This document shows, piece after piece, positions 52,330 through 64,000 of a stretch of DNA of 64,000 nt. The position numbers were made by a program, and so were the translations under genes. The notes under the pieces were generated by a model, which saw nothing but the letters and a program-made list of their open reading frames with translations, did no database searches and was not told the DNA's origin. Each line of letters starts with the position of its first letter. Position 1 is the first letter of the stretch. Origin of the DNA: Gnetum montanum (Eukaryota > Streptophyta > Gnetopsida > Gnetales > Gnetaceae); the NCBI GenBank assembly GCA_015680685.1, contig MNCI01012647.1, positions 70,269 to 134,268 on the forward strand, in the 5' to 3' direction.

Positions 52330-54905
52330 GTTCCTTTCCATTTCCTTATATATTTTTCCTATCAAGTTTACTATGTATTGTTTCTAAAAAAATGTTCTTT
52401 CTTAATGATGGAAGAAAACCTTCACAAATTAGGTGTTAATTGTTTAACTCACGATCGTAAATGGTTTTTAGATCGATATAACTTTCGATAAGTTAATAAT
52501 CATGACATGAAGGGGCATAAAATTCCAATCAAATATAGACTTGGACTACCATACATGAACTAGAAACAACATGGGAAACAATACAAAAAAATTAAATCTA
52601 AGTGATAAAAACAAATGATGTCTAGACAATGCAAATAAAAAGAAACTATGGAAATGAACTAAGAGTGATGTGAAATAAAATCTAAGGATGGTAATTATGC
52701 TTATGATAACTTTGAAATAATAAAAATAATAAATGATATATGGAGAAAAGGACTTTGGTGTTTCCTTTCCATTAATAAATATGCTTTATTAGTAAAATGT
52801 GAAGTTTGCCTCCTATGGGGGACCAAAACTAGAAGGGATGTTGAAAAATGTATAAGAGTTAACACTAGTAATAGAGGCTGAGTTTATGAGCTAAGTATGG
52901 GGTTTAGTGATGGAATTTTACCTTTGGGAGATGAATATATGAATGGAAAAATTGTGGACACTGTCTAGAATCAATTTGGTTAAAATGGGGCTATTTTGGC
53001 TAACTATCTAAAACGTGATGTTGGAGCTAAAAAAATTATAACTCTAGAATGGTGATGTATATGTTTTAAAATATCAAATTTGAAATAGTAATATTGGAGC
53101 TGAAAAAATATAACTTTGATGTAGATGACATAACATGATGTAGATGATGTGATGCGATCTAGTGATGTTGATGACACAACATGACATAGAGGACATAGAT
53201 GATGTAATGCTCTAATTGCATGTCCACATGTTCTAAATATGACTAAGGAGTGTGTAGGTGACACATGTGACACTAATGTAGGTGCTTTATATCTCTTGAA
53301 TTTTGAAAAATTACTTTAAATCTCATAATAATTGACATTTAATTAATATTTTGAGCTAGTATTTATAAGCTTAGGATTTCCAAATTTAACCTTGAAGTTA
53401 AGTGAAATTGACTGGAGCTCATTTTTGAAAATTGGAAGTGGAAGTGAAAATTGATGATGTAGGTGATGTGATGTGATGTTCTTGTTGCATGTCTATACTT
53501 AGAAAAATTTCACATTCCACATGCAAATGTAGATTTGACGAAGGTTGGTAACAATGATGTAGTAACATGATGTAAGCATTGCATCACTTAGATGATACTT
53601 CGAAAAATTTTCTATCTCATGTCTTCCATCTCAAACTTATGATGCATGTTAAAAATTTGGCTTAAGGTATGTGATGCGATGCAATGTGATGCTTATATCA
53701 TCACTCACCTTAGTCAAATCTGCATCCACATGTGGAACATGAAATTTTTCTAAGTACAAACATGCAATACAAGTATTGCATCATGTCACCTAAATCACAT
53801 TAAGTTGCTTGCATAATCAATTTGCATTTCAAATTTTAGTTTCCAAACATGAACCTTAGTCAATTGCACTTAACTTTAGAGTCAAATTTGAAAATCTTAT
53901 GCCTATAAATACTAACTTAAAATATTAAGTCAATGCAAAATTTCTTGAGATTCAAATCACTTTTTTGAATTTCAAGATATCCAAAGAATCTACATCAACA
54001 TTACCTGCATCACTTGCATGATTTTTGGTTACCTTTACCACCTTTAGTACAAGTGGATATGTAACACTATCATGTCATATCATTTACATTCTCTATGTTA
54101 TATTGGATCTCATCATATCATCTTCACTAGATTTATATGTTTTGGCTAGAACATCACTATACTAGAATTAGAGTTTTTTAGTGTTAGCATCACCATTTCA
54201 TAGTTAGATTATTTTTAGCTCTTGTGTTACTTATTGGATAGTTAGCCATAAATATCTTGCTTTTGGCTCCAAATTGATTTTGGATGTCGTTCGTAGATTC
54301 CCCATTCATATCCTCATCTTCAAAAATCAAATTTCATTACCAAAATCCAAACTTAGATCATAAAATAATCCTCTATTATTAGTTTTATTTCTTATATATT
54401 TTTTAGCATCCCTTATAGTTTTGGTCCTCCATAGGAGGTAAACTTCACATTTCAGTAATTTAGCATATTTATTATTTGGAAGGGAATAGCAAAACCAATT
54501 TTCCCACATCTCATTCAACATTTTTTTTTATTCTAAGTCATTATAAGCATAATTACCATACTTAGATCTTATTTTCCATCACTCTTAGTTCATTATCATA
54601 CTTAGTTTTTATTTGTATTCTAGACATCAGTAGTTTTATTACTTAGATTTAACCATTTTTATTGTTTTTCTATCATTCCTAGTTCATGGATGGTAGGTAA
54701 AGTCCATATTTAATTAGAAGTTCATTCCTCTTCATGTCACGATCATTGACTTATTAGGGATTATATTAATATGAAGACCATTTACAGCCATGAGTTAGAC
54801 ACATAGGATCTAATCTATGAAGGTGTTCTTACATGGTTGAGAAAGAACAATTTTTTAGGAACATTTTTGGCACTCAAAGGAGAGCTAATAGGTTTTCTGG
54901 CATTA
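52330..54905. repeat. Large inverted repeat, ~1.2-kb arms
   Basis: The arm at 52330-53545 is repeated in reverse complement at 54905-53695. Matching words include atgttctttcttaatgatgg versus ttgttctttctcaaccatg, atcatgacatgaagg versus atcgtgacatgaag, gaactaagagtgatg, and INKYALLVKCEVCLLWGTKT (plus) versus NNKYAKLLKCEVYLLWRTKT (minus) when translated. Near the centre (53540/53700) aaaaatttcacattccacat pairs with atgtggaacatgaaattttt. The spacer is about 150 bp, rich in gatgtgatg and gatgcgatg. The arms are diverged, so the repeat is old. The translated fragment is unrecognised. Confidence 0.78.
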
Positions 54906-54959
54906 TGAACCTATCATTTAGGGGCACATAGGTCCTACTTAACATTTTATTTTTAAATT

Positions 54960-55560
54960 TTCATATTTTTATAGTTTTTCCTTTTATCATATATGACTTT
55001 TATTTCTCCCTTTGCATTTTGATTGATCATCATTTGTTGGGTTGCATTGATGCGATCCCATCGATGCATGATCTGATGTATCAAGACATATGCATTAATA
55101 GAGTGTCTATGCCTACCTATATAAATGTGTGCACCTATCATGTTTATGGCATTGTTAAGTCCATAGAGTAGGTAGGTGCTTGTTGTTTGTTTCTATAACA
55201 ATTATAATATTTTCTAAGTGCTTGGAGTGGGAGTTAAGAAGTGTATGGATCTTTATTTGAATATTGATGTACCTGGGCATTCCAATATGAATGAAAATAA
55301 AGACAAGCTTCTTGGAAAGAGATTAATATTTACCTTAATGCATTTTAATTTCCATGCAATTTACTTTACATGTACTTAGTTAATATTTATGTTTCCATGC
55401 ACATTAATCAATTGGTGGAATGAGCATGACTAGTTTTGAGCATAAAGACATGTTCACTTGGTAGCCCTAGTCGTGTTATTGCTTGATTTGCCTAGTAGCA
55501 TAATGCTCGGTAATCCCAGTAGTGGATACATGAGTCTAGGATGTGTATGAAAAGTTAGAA
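54960..55560 (+). repeat. Athila-like LTR remnant 2
   Basis: TATA-like ctatataaatgtg at about 55119, ggatctttatttgaat at 55246, poly(A)-type aaaataaagac at 55299, ggtggaatgagcatgac at 55422 and cggtaatcccagtagtgg at 55510. It has the same order as LTR remnant 1 and the 58.4-kb LTR, and a related gag lies downstream. Confidence 0.62.
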
Positions 55561-56869
55561 ATGAACACTCATGACCCATAGGCTAGTTTAGACTTTACTT
55601 CATATTGTTAATTAGATTAAATAATTAATTTCTCTATTTTCATTAGGAGTAGTATAAGGCCAAAAAAACACCTCACTTTGGACTAAATCATACATGATAA
55701 AGCTACCACTAGTCCAAGTTGGAAGACAACAAACTATGATAAATGCTTAATGATCTAGATGCACAAATAGTTCCATCCATGAAATTCAATTAGGTTGCAT
55801 GTGAACACTCATAATTCATATGGTTGGACATAGGGGGTACCCACTGGTCATCACATTTGATTCTTATTTTCAAGTATATGTAAAAGACATTTTGATATCA
55901 TGTCTAGTTAATATTGACTTATTATAAAACTCCTAGGCTTGTAGAATAATGGAGATGCAGAAGGCTCAGGTATTCACATCATGCATGAATGTCCCATGAC
56001 TATAAAATTACATGTGCAAAAATGGGAGCTCAACATTTCACTGATTAAACTTAAGTTATAAAGGATGATTAATTATGAAACTACCAATGACTTGGAATAA
56101 TTTCTTTCAAATCCAACCCATCTAGTGGACTTGAATGAGCATGAAAGAACACCTCTAGTGGAGTATTTTCTTATTAGGGATGAAATCCAATCATACACTA
56201 GTGCTAGAATATAGCTGAAGTAGTTGATGTTAAATTTTTCTATGGCTCATCTTATTCTAAATTTTAATTAGAAACATTAGTTTTAAGATCAAGAAGAAGA
56301 AACTAACAACGACATTAACATTCATGATGATGATAAGAATGAGAACCCTTATGTCTCATTGCTTACAAATCCTTATTATCAGGTCACTACATAATCATAG
56401 AGCATAATATTAAAACATGTTAACATTATCAACTCCACCAACTCATTTTCTATGCATTTTCCTCAAAAAACTTACTTTGTGATCCTTGTTTTAATTGCTC
56501 TAGCTCCCATTACTTCTATCACTATTATCTTTACCTTCATCTTATAGCCTCTTTCCAAGTATAATAACTCTTAATTCAACACCTCATGCATAGTATCAAA
56601 TCCCAACTAATTGTTAAACTTTATTTAGTCAACATCTCTTATAGAACCTATTTAAAATTGCAAGTTTTGTTACCATTCCTCCCACCTTCCCAACTTCTAC
56701 CCTAGTACAATATCCCAAAAGCTACGTTCTTGTTTACTATGGCACCTTCCTAGATAGTCTTACATATTCATAACCCCATTTTGAGTAATCCTACCATTAC
56801 AAGTATTTTAGATATTCCACCTAAGCTAATTCTCTTACTTTAAGACTTATCTTTTAGGTTGCAGGTCAA
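55561..56869 (+). other. Leader between LTR remnant 2 and gag
   Basis: No recognised domain. A short acidic frame near 56290-56360 (EEETNNDINIHDDDKNENPY) may be the start of a gag or accessory reading frame. Confidence 0.35.
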
Positions 56870-58160
56870 CAAAGATTAGACACAAAAAGTACCAACACTA
56901 GATGGGGAAAATTTTGCAATTTCTATTGCACATCCCCTTGTTAATCCCATTAGCCTTCTAATCCCACTTGGTTATGTTAAGGAATTTTTATTACCGAACT
57001 TTATCAAGTATAATGGGGAGTTTCATCCTACAAATCATGTCATCACTTTTCAAAATGAATGCATGCTATTGACCAACTATTCCCATACCATCCTAAGAAG
57101 TTTTTCAAACTTCTTAATTGGAAAATTGCTTGAATTGTATAGAGCTCTTTCCCATGGGTCTATTGTCTCCTTAAAAAAAAATTTTATTAACTTTATGTAG
57201 AGGTTTAAGTATAGTATTAATAGGGATGATAATTTACAAAAACTCTTGGCAATCAAGCAAACTTACAATTAGTCCATTTCCAAGTTTATCTCTAGATGGA
57301 CATTGATCACAATGGATATTTCTCATTTTCTTCTTAACAAATAGATTTTGGACATTTTTGAGACATTTGTTAATGAATATATCAAGGGAAATATAATCTA
57401 CCCTTGGCCATTCAACCTCCATCATGCCAACACTTGGATTAAACATACAGAGAAGGTGGCCATTTAATGCAACAATCTAGAATGGATGAACTCCTATAAC
57501 AAAACTAATAAAGAAGCTCAAGAAAAGACATTGTAGAATGTAAAATAAATAGTATCTTCAAGTAATCAAACTTCCCTATCATCCTCATCCATCGCCAATA
57601 ATGATCGATAAACTCTCTCAAATGGGGGCTAGCAAAGGAGATAGTCTAAGGATCAATCTAAAAATCCCAAGTTTTTGATGATTAAGGATTAGCTCTATAA
57701 AAATATATTTAGAGATAAGAACATTTTTCTAAAACAATTCTTGGAGCAATCATAGGCTATATTTAAATGCTTGTAGACTTTATCCACAGATCCTTCCTAA
57801 TGTGTTGAAGGAGATCCACTGGTCTCAAGATGGTACATTCCTAACAAATGTTCTTATTATCATGAGGTTATAGGTTGTGATATAGATGACATTAATGCAT
57901 TAAAAGATGACATTCATGCTCTTAAAAAAACATATATCTTTTAAGAACCCTTTAATTCTCATTTAAGATAAGTATCTACATTTCACCTTGAACCTGAAGA
58001 TAATTGTTTCAAAATCCCATTTATTATTCCAAAAGATCCCTCTCAAACCAATATTTTCCAAGTATCATCACAAACTAATCCTCCTAAACCCAAGAAATAT
58101 TTTGTAATTAATCTTCTTGTAGATAGTTCTTCTACTCTAGCTATTCAAAAGGCATGAAAA
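56870..58160 (+). pseudogene. Ty3 gag remnant
   Basis: Reads LLPNFIKYNGEFHPTNHVIT then FQNECMLL, a retrotransposon gag start (LPxFxGxxxPxxHVxxFxxxC), with LIGKLLELYRALSHGSI and FISRW further on. Near 57820-57920 WYIPNKCSYYHEVIGCDIDD then INALKDDI resembles a damaged zinc-knuckle segment. Many stops. It belongs with LTR remnant 2 and is cut off before the next LTR. Confidence 0.6.
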
Positions 58161-58331
58161 GCTAAATTTTTTATAGACCTTAGACTACACTCTAACACTT
58201 CTCTTGCATCTCAAAATCCCATAAATTTCAACCCTCCATCACCATTGAGGAGTAGGGTACCTTTACCTACTTCATCTTTTCTGGTGATTTTCCTTCTATT
58301 TTGCCTCATGCAGTGCCTTTTGCATCACATC

Positions 58332-58830
58332 TGATGGGACACGATATTGCATCATCCCCTACGATATCGCGGTCCATCGCCAAGTCTATAAATAAGAGGC
58401 AGCTCTCCCTTGTTTTCTCATCTAGATCTAGACCCTTAGCAAAACTCTGGTAGTTTTACCTTTCCAGAGAGAATATTTTCCATGTGCCTGCAGTAGGAAC
58501 TCCAAAGTGAATAGATCTTTATTTGAGCAGATATTGTACTTGAACACATATTTGTGTACGGAAATAAAGACAAAATTCTTGGATAAACCTTGCAGTGCAT
58601 GGAATAGGCTAATTAGGATTTTATTTATTGTTATTTACTATTTATCATTTACATGCTTTATTAGTTCATTAAATCTCTCTCAACCCTTCTCTCCTAGTTA
58701 AGTGCCTCAGTACGATTACTTCGAGCACATGCGTTACGCTTGGTGATCCCAGCAACGACTAGCATTTGGTAACCAAGGTTGCATTGGTTGAGGGTGTGAA
58801 TGGTAAGTGGGAATGGATGTTGACACCAGG
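58332..58830 (+). repeat. 5' LTR and leader of the right-edge Athila-like element
   Basis: Contains the TATA box tctataaataagagg (58392), gatctttatttgagc (58526), the poly(A)-type ggaaataaagac (58560) and, at the end, ttggtgatcccagcaacgac (58740), which may be at or near the primer-binding site. The exact TG start is uncertain; TGATGGGACACG at 58332 is one candidate. The 3' LTR is outside the window. Confidence 0.6.
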
Positions 58831-58990
58831 TTAATTCAGACTTAGTTAGTTAGTTGAAGTTAGTCAATTAGTCTCTTCAACCCTTCACCTCACTAGCATA
58901 GGAGATAAAACATAAAAGACATAAAAATCATATACCTTAGACTTACTTAACCATACACCGTGACAAATACAAGTAAGTCTGGGAAGACAA

Positions 58991-59161
58991 NNNNNNNNNN
59001 NNNNNNNNNNNNNNNNNNNNNNNNNNNNNNNNNNNNNNNNNNNNNNNNNNNNNNNNNNNNNNNNNNNNNNNNNNNNNNNNNNNNNNNNNNNNNNNNNNNN
59101 NNNNNNNNNNNNNNNNNNNNNNNNNNNNNNNNNNNNNNNNNNNNNNNNNNNNNNNNNNNNN
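58991..59161. other. Assembly gap (171 N)
   Basis: Undetermined bases in the leader before gag. Confidence 0.98.
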
Positions 59162-59204
59162 GTATATATCCAATTTTACTTTTATCCTCCATTAGGATGA
59201 ACAG

Positions 59205-61375
59205 ATGCGCTGGAGAGACTTGCAAGGTAACATCGTGTTACCTCTAGATCAGTTAGTCCCAAACATGCTTATTCATGCTCTTGCACAAATAGGCATGATA
59301 CAGCTCTATGTTGAATACATTATAGGTGATTTTGACATGAGGGATTATCATCCCACAGTAGCACAACATATAAGGGACTCAAGGTAGGAGAGCCACCATA
59401 CACTATTGAAGGGCAAAGGGGTCCTGCACGTCCTAAGTGAAATTGGAGATGGTGAACCAGTTATAATGAGTTCTCTATCGAATGATGTTCCCCCTCCTAA
59501 TGATGGTGAGGAGGTGGGGTATCAAAACCTATGCTCCACGATACACAACCCTAGTTCTGATCCCCGTGAACATTCACTAAGGGAACAACAACACATGGCA
59601 AGGATGGGCACTTGGATCGTCATCAGGATCAGGGCCGTAGCAGCTGAAGAGAAGGTAAGAAACATCATCATGACGATGGTTCTCCTTCTTCTTCTCCTTC
59701 ATCACACCATTCACCCTCTCCTTCAACATCTAGGTGTAGCCACCAAGAACATAATGGTGAGGATATAGGTAGGCAAAATGAGAGACCTCGACAAGAGAGT
59801 CGAGAGCAAGGATAAGGGCATGAACAAAGGGAAAGTAGGGAACAACGTAGACATCACAGATATCATGAGGGAGATGATCATGATGAACCCCTACTAGCAA
59901 CCCGAAGTATGCTAAATATCACGAAGGCAGTGAGAATCCCGACAAGGCATCAAAAAGATAGCTGGATCAAGCGCTTAGACATGAACAATATCCCATAGTT
60001 TGAGGGGGGATATAATGCTAATCTGCAGAATCATTTACAGGCATTCCATGATGCCTGTGCCTTGCAAAACATAGAAAATGAGTGGTAGAAATTAAAGTTA
60101 TTTCCCAGGACACTCATCAAGGAAGCAGAGAGTTGGTACTGGTCCTTAGAACCGGAAACCATTAGGAGGTGGAGTACAATGTTAGAACGTTTCAACGATA
60201 AGTATCAAATGTACTCCAGAGTGTCTAACTTGTGTAAGTAGATCCAAGGGTGGAAGCAAGGTACTCATGAACCCTTGGATGCTACCATGGGCTNCCAAAG
60301 AAGAAGGGGAGCTACAAAAAGGGAAAGTGTGGAAGAATATAATCGTGATCCCTCTCTTCAAAAGAAGGGAGTGAGATTTTGTGATGAAGAGGATGATTCA
60401 CCACTTGAAGAGTTGGTAAACAGAAAAACCTTGCCGCTTCAGAAGCTAAAGTAGATGAAGTATGGAGCTCCTTAGATAGTAAAATTGAAACTGTCCTAAA
60501 GATTGTAGAGGAGTCTAAGGAGGAACAAAGTAGTGACAAAGATAAGAAAAAGCGGAGAGATTCAGGCCCTGCACGTAACAAAGGTAAGGGGAAAATAACT
60601 ATCTCTAATGAGGTTGTGGATTTAGACACAAATGATGATGGTGGATGTGAGATCTACTACTATGACCATCACAAGGGATGTTGTCCAATCATCTCACATC
60701 CACAAGAATCTGGGATGTATACACTCAACCCGAGACTTAACAAACATCAGACACCCCAAAGGTTACCTTATCCCCAAGGTAACCCAAGATAGTTCCACCA
60801 ACCATTGATGTACTATCCAAGTGGAACTTCACCACAACTCATTGGGCAACATCAGCAGTGGCAACACCCACAATCATGGGGGATGCCACCGCCTGGGCAA
60901 CAATACCCTTACCGGCAACCTGATCCTTATGGTTACTACATGTAACAACCAATTTCTCCAAGTGACCCTATGGGTTACGCAACTCCATGATGTTACTACC
61001 CAGTTTGGGAATATTATCAGACTTCCTCTCCTGGAAGGGACACTCCACATGTATGCCATCCTCCAAATTCATCTGCACCTCTCACATTGGTAGCTCCACC
61101 ACCAACCGTTCCAACAATGCCAAGGGTATTTCTCAGTCAACCGCAACAACCCAATGTCATGAGGGCTTCCAATCCTCAATCCTCAGTTGGTCCTAACAAT
61201 TTTATGCTAAAAATACCTTTCTTCAAAACCAACAATCCAACTAAGCCCTCATCCTCACAAGCGGTTGAACATCTAAACACTGCTATACCAAATAAGGTTT
61301 CAGGACCCCCTTCAAACAAAAAATCGCATCCAATGCACATGGTTATGTTAACACATATCATAACCGACTAGATTA
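59205..61375 (+). pseudogene. gag of Athila-like element
   Basis: The N-terminal frame at 59205-59387 is unrecognised. The gag core at about 59955-60290 reads NLQNHLQAFHDACALQNIEN, LKLFPRTLIKEAESWYWSLE and ERFNDKYQMY, matching the Ty3 gag domain (HLxxFxxxC...KLxxFPxxLxxxAxxWY...F...Y). A lysine-rich segment follows (60300-60620), then a cysteine/histidine piece (CEIYYYDHHKGCC) near 60647 and a proline/glutamine-rich tail to 61375. One ambiguous base is at 60294. Stops and frame changes are few compared with the other elements here. Confidence 0.75.
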
Positions 61376-61379
61376 AGGT

Positions 61380-61810
61380 AGGCCACCTTCCCAAAAAATT
61401 ATCTGATCCTGGGAGCCCCCTAATTTATCTTCAGGTCACTGGGAATGAACCTCATAAGGCTCTTCTTGACTCAGGCTCCAGAGTCAACTTAATCTCACAA
61501 GAATTGTACAAAACCTGGAACTTGCCTCCACTCAAGAAGAGCAATATTCATTTAGAGCTGGCTAACCAGTCCATTACTGTTCCTTTGGGATAGGTTGAGA
61601 ACATTGTTATCACCATGGGTGGTTGGTCATACCTAGCTGATTTCCTGGTGATCTAAATAAACAATGAAAAAGGGGATTTCCCAATAATAATGGGAAGGGC
61701 ATGGCTGAGTACAATTGATGCATGCCTAGGAATCCGTAATCTTTCCCTGGAAATATCCAAGAAAAATACTTTTTGAAAGATTGAGAGGAAGAGAGTTCCA
61801 TGCATCACAT
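61380..61810 (+). pseudogene. Protease of Athila-like element
   Basis: Reads KALLDSGSRVNLISQELYKT (DSG active site intact, about 61461), LELANQSITVPLG, GDFPIIMGRAWLSTIDACLG and IRNLSLEI. Two in-frame stops occur (61591, 61656), and a frameshift after SKKN. Confidence 0.76.
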
Positions 61811-62049
61811 ATAGTGACACAGGGTGCCATTGCGTGCAGAAATCATGGGTGATGCAAAGTTTAACATTGCCTGCATGCAATCGATGTGTACAAGATATTG
61901 ACATAGAAAAGTGCCTATATGAAGTAGCCACACAACAAGAAAACACCTAGTGGCTAATGGCTGATCAAGGGAGCAACTCGACAACATGCATGGAACTGAT
62001 TGAGGGGATCACTAGTGCTTACATTGAAAGCACAGACGTACTAGAGCAA

Positions 62050-63105
62050 GTTTGTTGCCAACTTCCAACCCTTAACTTCGAAAAAATTAATTGGGGGAAG
62101 TTGGAGATTCCTAAGGAATTTAGACAAGAGCCCCTAGACCTAAAACCATTGCCCACTAGTTTGTAATACATGACCCTTGAAAACGGAAAACTGGTAATTG
62201 TCAACGCAAAACTTGCCCCCAAACAAAAAGAAAGCCTATTGAAGGTAATCAATAAATGGTCAAAATCCTTTACCTGGTCATACCCTGAGATAACTGGAAT
62301 AGACCCTAGGATATGCCAACATAGGATTTACATGGACCCCTCCATGAAGCCTCGGAAGCAACCACAGAGACGATTGAACCCAAAATTGAAGCAGGTAGTG
62401 AAATAAGAGATAGAAAGACTCCTGAAGGTCGGGTTCATATATCCCATTACTGATAGCGAATGGGTTAGTCCTCTAGTAATTGTTCCTAAGAAAGGAGGCA
62501 AATGGAGGGTATGTATAGATTTTAGGCTATTGAACATGGCAACATTCAAAGATCATTTCCTGTTGCCGTTCGTCGACCAAGTCTTGGACACTATAGCGGG
62601 GCATCACCATTATAGTTTTCTGGATGGATATAGTGGATATAATCAAATCTGAATAGCATGAGAAGATCAAGCCAAAATAACATTCACCAGTCCCTGGGGA
62701 ACGGTCACCTATAAGAAAATTCCATTTGGCTTGTGCAATGCCCCCGCCACATTCCAACGTTTAGTCCTAAGAATATTTCAACAACAAATAGAAAATGGAG
62801 TGGAAGTCTTTATGGACGACTTCTCCACTTATGGGGAAAGCTTTGATCAAGCCCTAGACTGGTTAGAGTAGGTGCTAAAATGATGCGTTGAAACCAATCT
62901 AAAGCTCAACTGGCAGAAAAGCCATTTGATGGTTCAAGAGGGCATAGTACTGGGGCATAAGATCTCGTAATCAGGAATAGAGGTAAACCCGAAAAAAGTA
63001 AAGGTTATCCAAGGAATCACTTGACAACCAGAAATGGTCAAAGATATTTGGTCATTCCTCAGACACACTGGCTACTACAGGAGATTCATTGAGAACCTCT
63101 CCAAG
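62050..63105 (+). pseudogene. Reverse transcriptase of Athila-like element
   Basis: Linker LEIPKEFRQEPLDLKPLPTS and FTWSYPEITGIDPRICQHRI, then RT blocks VGFIYPITDSEWVSPLVIVP, KWRVCIDFRLLN, YSFLDGYSGYNQI, FGLCNAPATFQR, VEVFMDDFSTYGESFDQALD (FMDD intact), NLKLNWQKSHLMVQEGIVLG and YYRRFIENLSKIAKTL. The frame is nearly continuous: about nine stops sit at positions where the family has Q, W or R, consistent with C-to-T change. Confidence 0.86.
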
Positions 63106-63605
63106 ATTGCCAAAACATTGGTAGAATTAATGAAAAAAGATGCACCCTTCGAATGGAACAAGGAATGTGAATGAGCATTCCAAACTCTAAAACAAAGGCT
63201 TGTGGAAACCCATATTCTACAAGCCCTAACTAGTCCAGACCATTTCATATAATGACCGATGCATCTAATTATGCCTTAGGAGCCGTACTAACACAGTTAG
63301 ATGAACAAAAACATCCTTATTACATCCACTGTGTGAGTAAGAGTATTGCTGGTGCACCACTCAACTATAAAACTACCGAAAAGGAATTAATGGTTGTAGT
63401 GTTTGCACTAGACAAATTTAGGCACTATGTGTTGGGCTACAAAGTGTACATTCATACAGATCATAGTGCAATACGGTTCCTCATGAAAAATCCAATGGTT
63501 AGCCCTCGTATTATACGTTGGTTGGTAATCCTTCAAGAGTTTGATTTAACAATAGTAGATCGAAAAGGCACTGAGAATGTAGTTGCTGATCATTTATCTT
63601 AGTTG
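63106..63605 (+). pseudogene. RNase H of Athila-like element
   Basis: After PFEWNKECE and a frameshift near 63245, it reads MTDASNYALGAVLTQLDEQK, NYKTTEKELMVVVFALDKFR then HYVLGY, VYIHTDHSAIRFLMKNPMVS, and VDRKGTENVVADHLS. The acidic positions in TDAS, EKE and TDH are all present, so apart from the frameshift this domain is well preserved. Confidence 0.86.
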
Positions 63606-64000
63606 CGTTGGGGAAAAAAAGAGGATGAATAGGCCGTATCTTATCACTTTCCTGATGAAATCCTCTTTGCCGATGTAATAAATAACCAACCCATGGGAAC
63701 AAATTGGTATAGTATCATTCTTACTTATCTCCTCTCCCAAAAAATGCCACAGGGGTTGGACTTTAGGAAGAAGTAACGGTTTCTTCAGAAAATCAAGTAC
63801 TTCATGGAAATCAAGGGAAAACTCTATAAAGTTTGTCCTAATGGCTTGGTTCGATGGTGTGTGCCCGATGAGGATCAGTTAAGAGTTCTCCAGGATGCTC
63901 ATGAGGGTCCCTGTGGGGGCCATTATGTAGGGAGATGAACAGCCATTAAGATCCTGCTTGTAGGATACTACTGGCCAACGCTATTTCAAGATGCCCATCA
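63606..64000 (+). pseudogene. Start of integrase, cut by window end
   Basis: Reads FPDEILFADV, then KLYKVCPNGLVRWCVPDEDQ and LRVLQDAHEGPCGGHYVGR, the HH half of the HHCC zinc-binding domain, followed by ILLVGYYWPTLFQDAH. The window ends before the CC pair. Confidence 0.75.

Noticed and set aside
58943-59247. Open frames across the gap at 58991-59161, and across 30371-30582
   Set aside because: The frames are open only because N is not read as a stop.

Overview
The window is plant nuclear DNA from a large, repeat-rich genome. The captured genes are plant-type (a DEAD-box helicase 24 relative and a plant-type aminoacylase-1), and nearly everything else is decayed LTR retrotransposon of plant lineages (Ty3 Tat/Ogre-like, Ty3 Athila-like, Ty1/copia). 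Old, point-mutated, nested copies that have not been removed fit a gymnosperm best, but that is inference. I find no intact host gene, tRNA, rRNA or CRISPR array. All boundaries were read by eye: LTR ends and target-site duplications (TSDs) that are stated exactly are exact, and domain edges are good to about 10-50 bp.

Layout. (1) 1-743: left end of an unusual gene-carrying element ('E' family, copy E3) holding an N-terminal RH24-like helicase fragment. (2) 744-14596, minus strand: a giant Tat/Ogre-like Ty3 element (T1), reading right to left: LTR, gag, protease, a long interval with short repeats, an antisense reading region and a ~190-bp tandem array, then RT, RNase H, a second RNase H and the start of integrase. 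(3) 14597-16030, minus: 3' remains of a second copy that shares the LTR of T1, so this is a recombinant tandem. (4) 16035-36065, plus: a second, more complete copy (T2) with the same order of parts, ending in a 3' LTR; it is split at 28378-31927 by gene-carrying element E1 (aminoacylase fragment). (5) 36270-40110, plus: Athila-like pol remnant. (6) 41517-47855: a copia element with both LTRs and TSD, deleted for gag and split at 44795-47481 by gene-carrying element E2. (7) 47861-58830: Athila-like LTRs, gag remnants, an accessory reading region and a ~2.6-kb inverted repeat. (8) 58332-64000: the best preserved Athila-like element (5' LTR, gag, protease, RT, RNase H, start of integrase), running off the right edge.

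The most interesting result is the E family. Three insertions share a ~35-bp left end (TGTTGGCACATTTTGGCC...). The two complete ones also share a right module ending ...CGGTCGCCAACA with a hairpin, and each is flanked by a perfect 5-bp TSD (CTTTG; CATTC). Between the conserved ends each carries a different GC-richer, gene-like cargo. The second result is the internal plan of the Tat/Ogre-like family: in both copies an antisense reading region and a ~190-bp array of CTAG-centred palindromes lie between protease and RT. Three assembly gaps of N occur at 30371-30582, 46512-47439 and 58991-59161.
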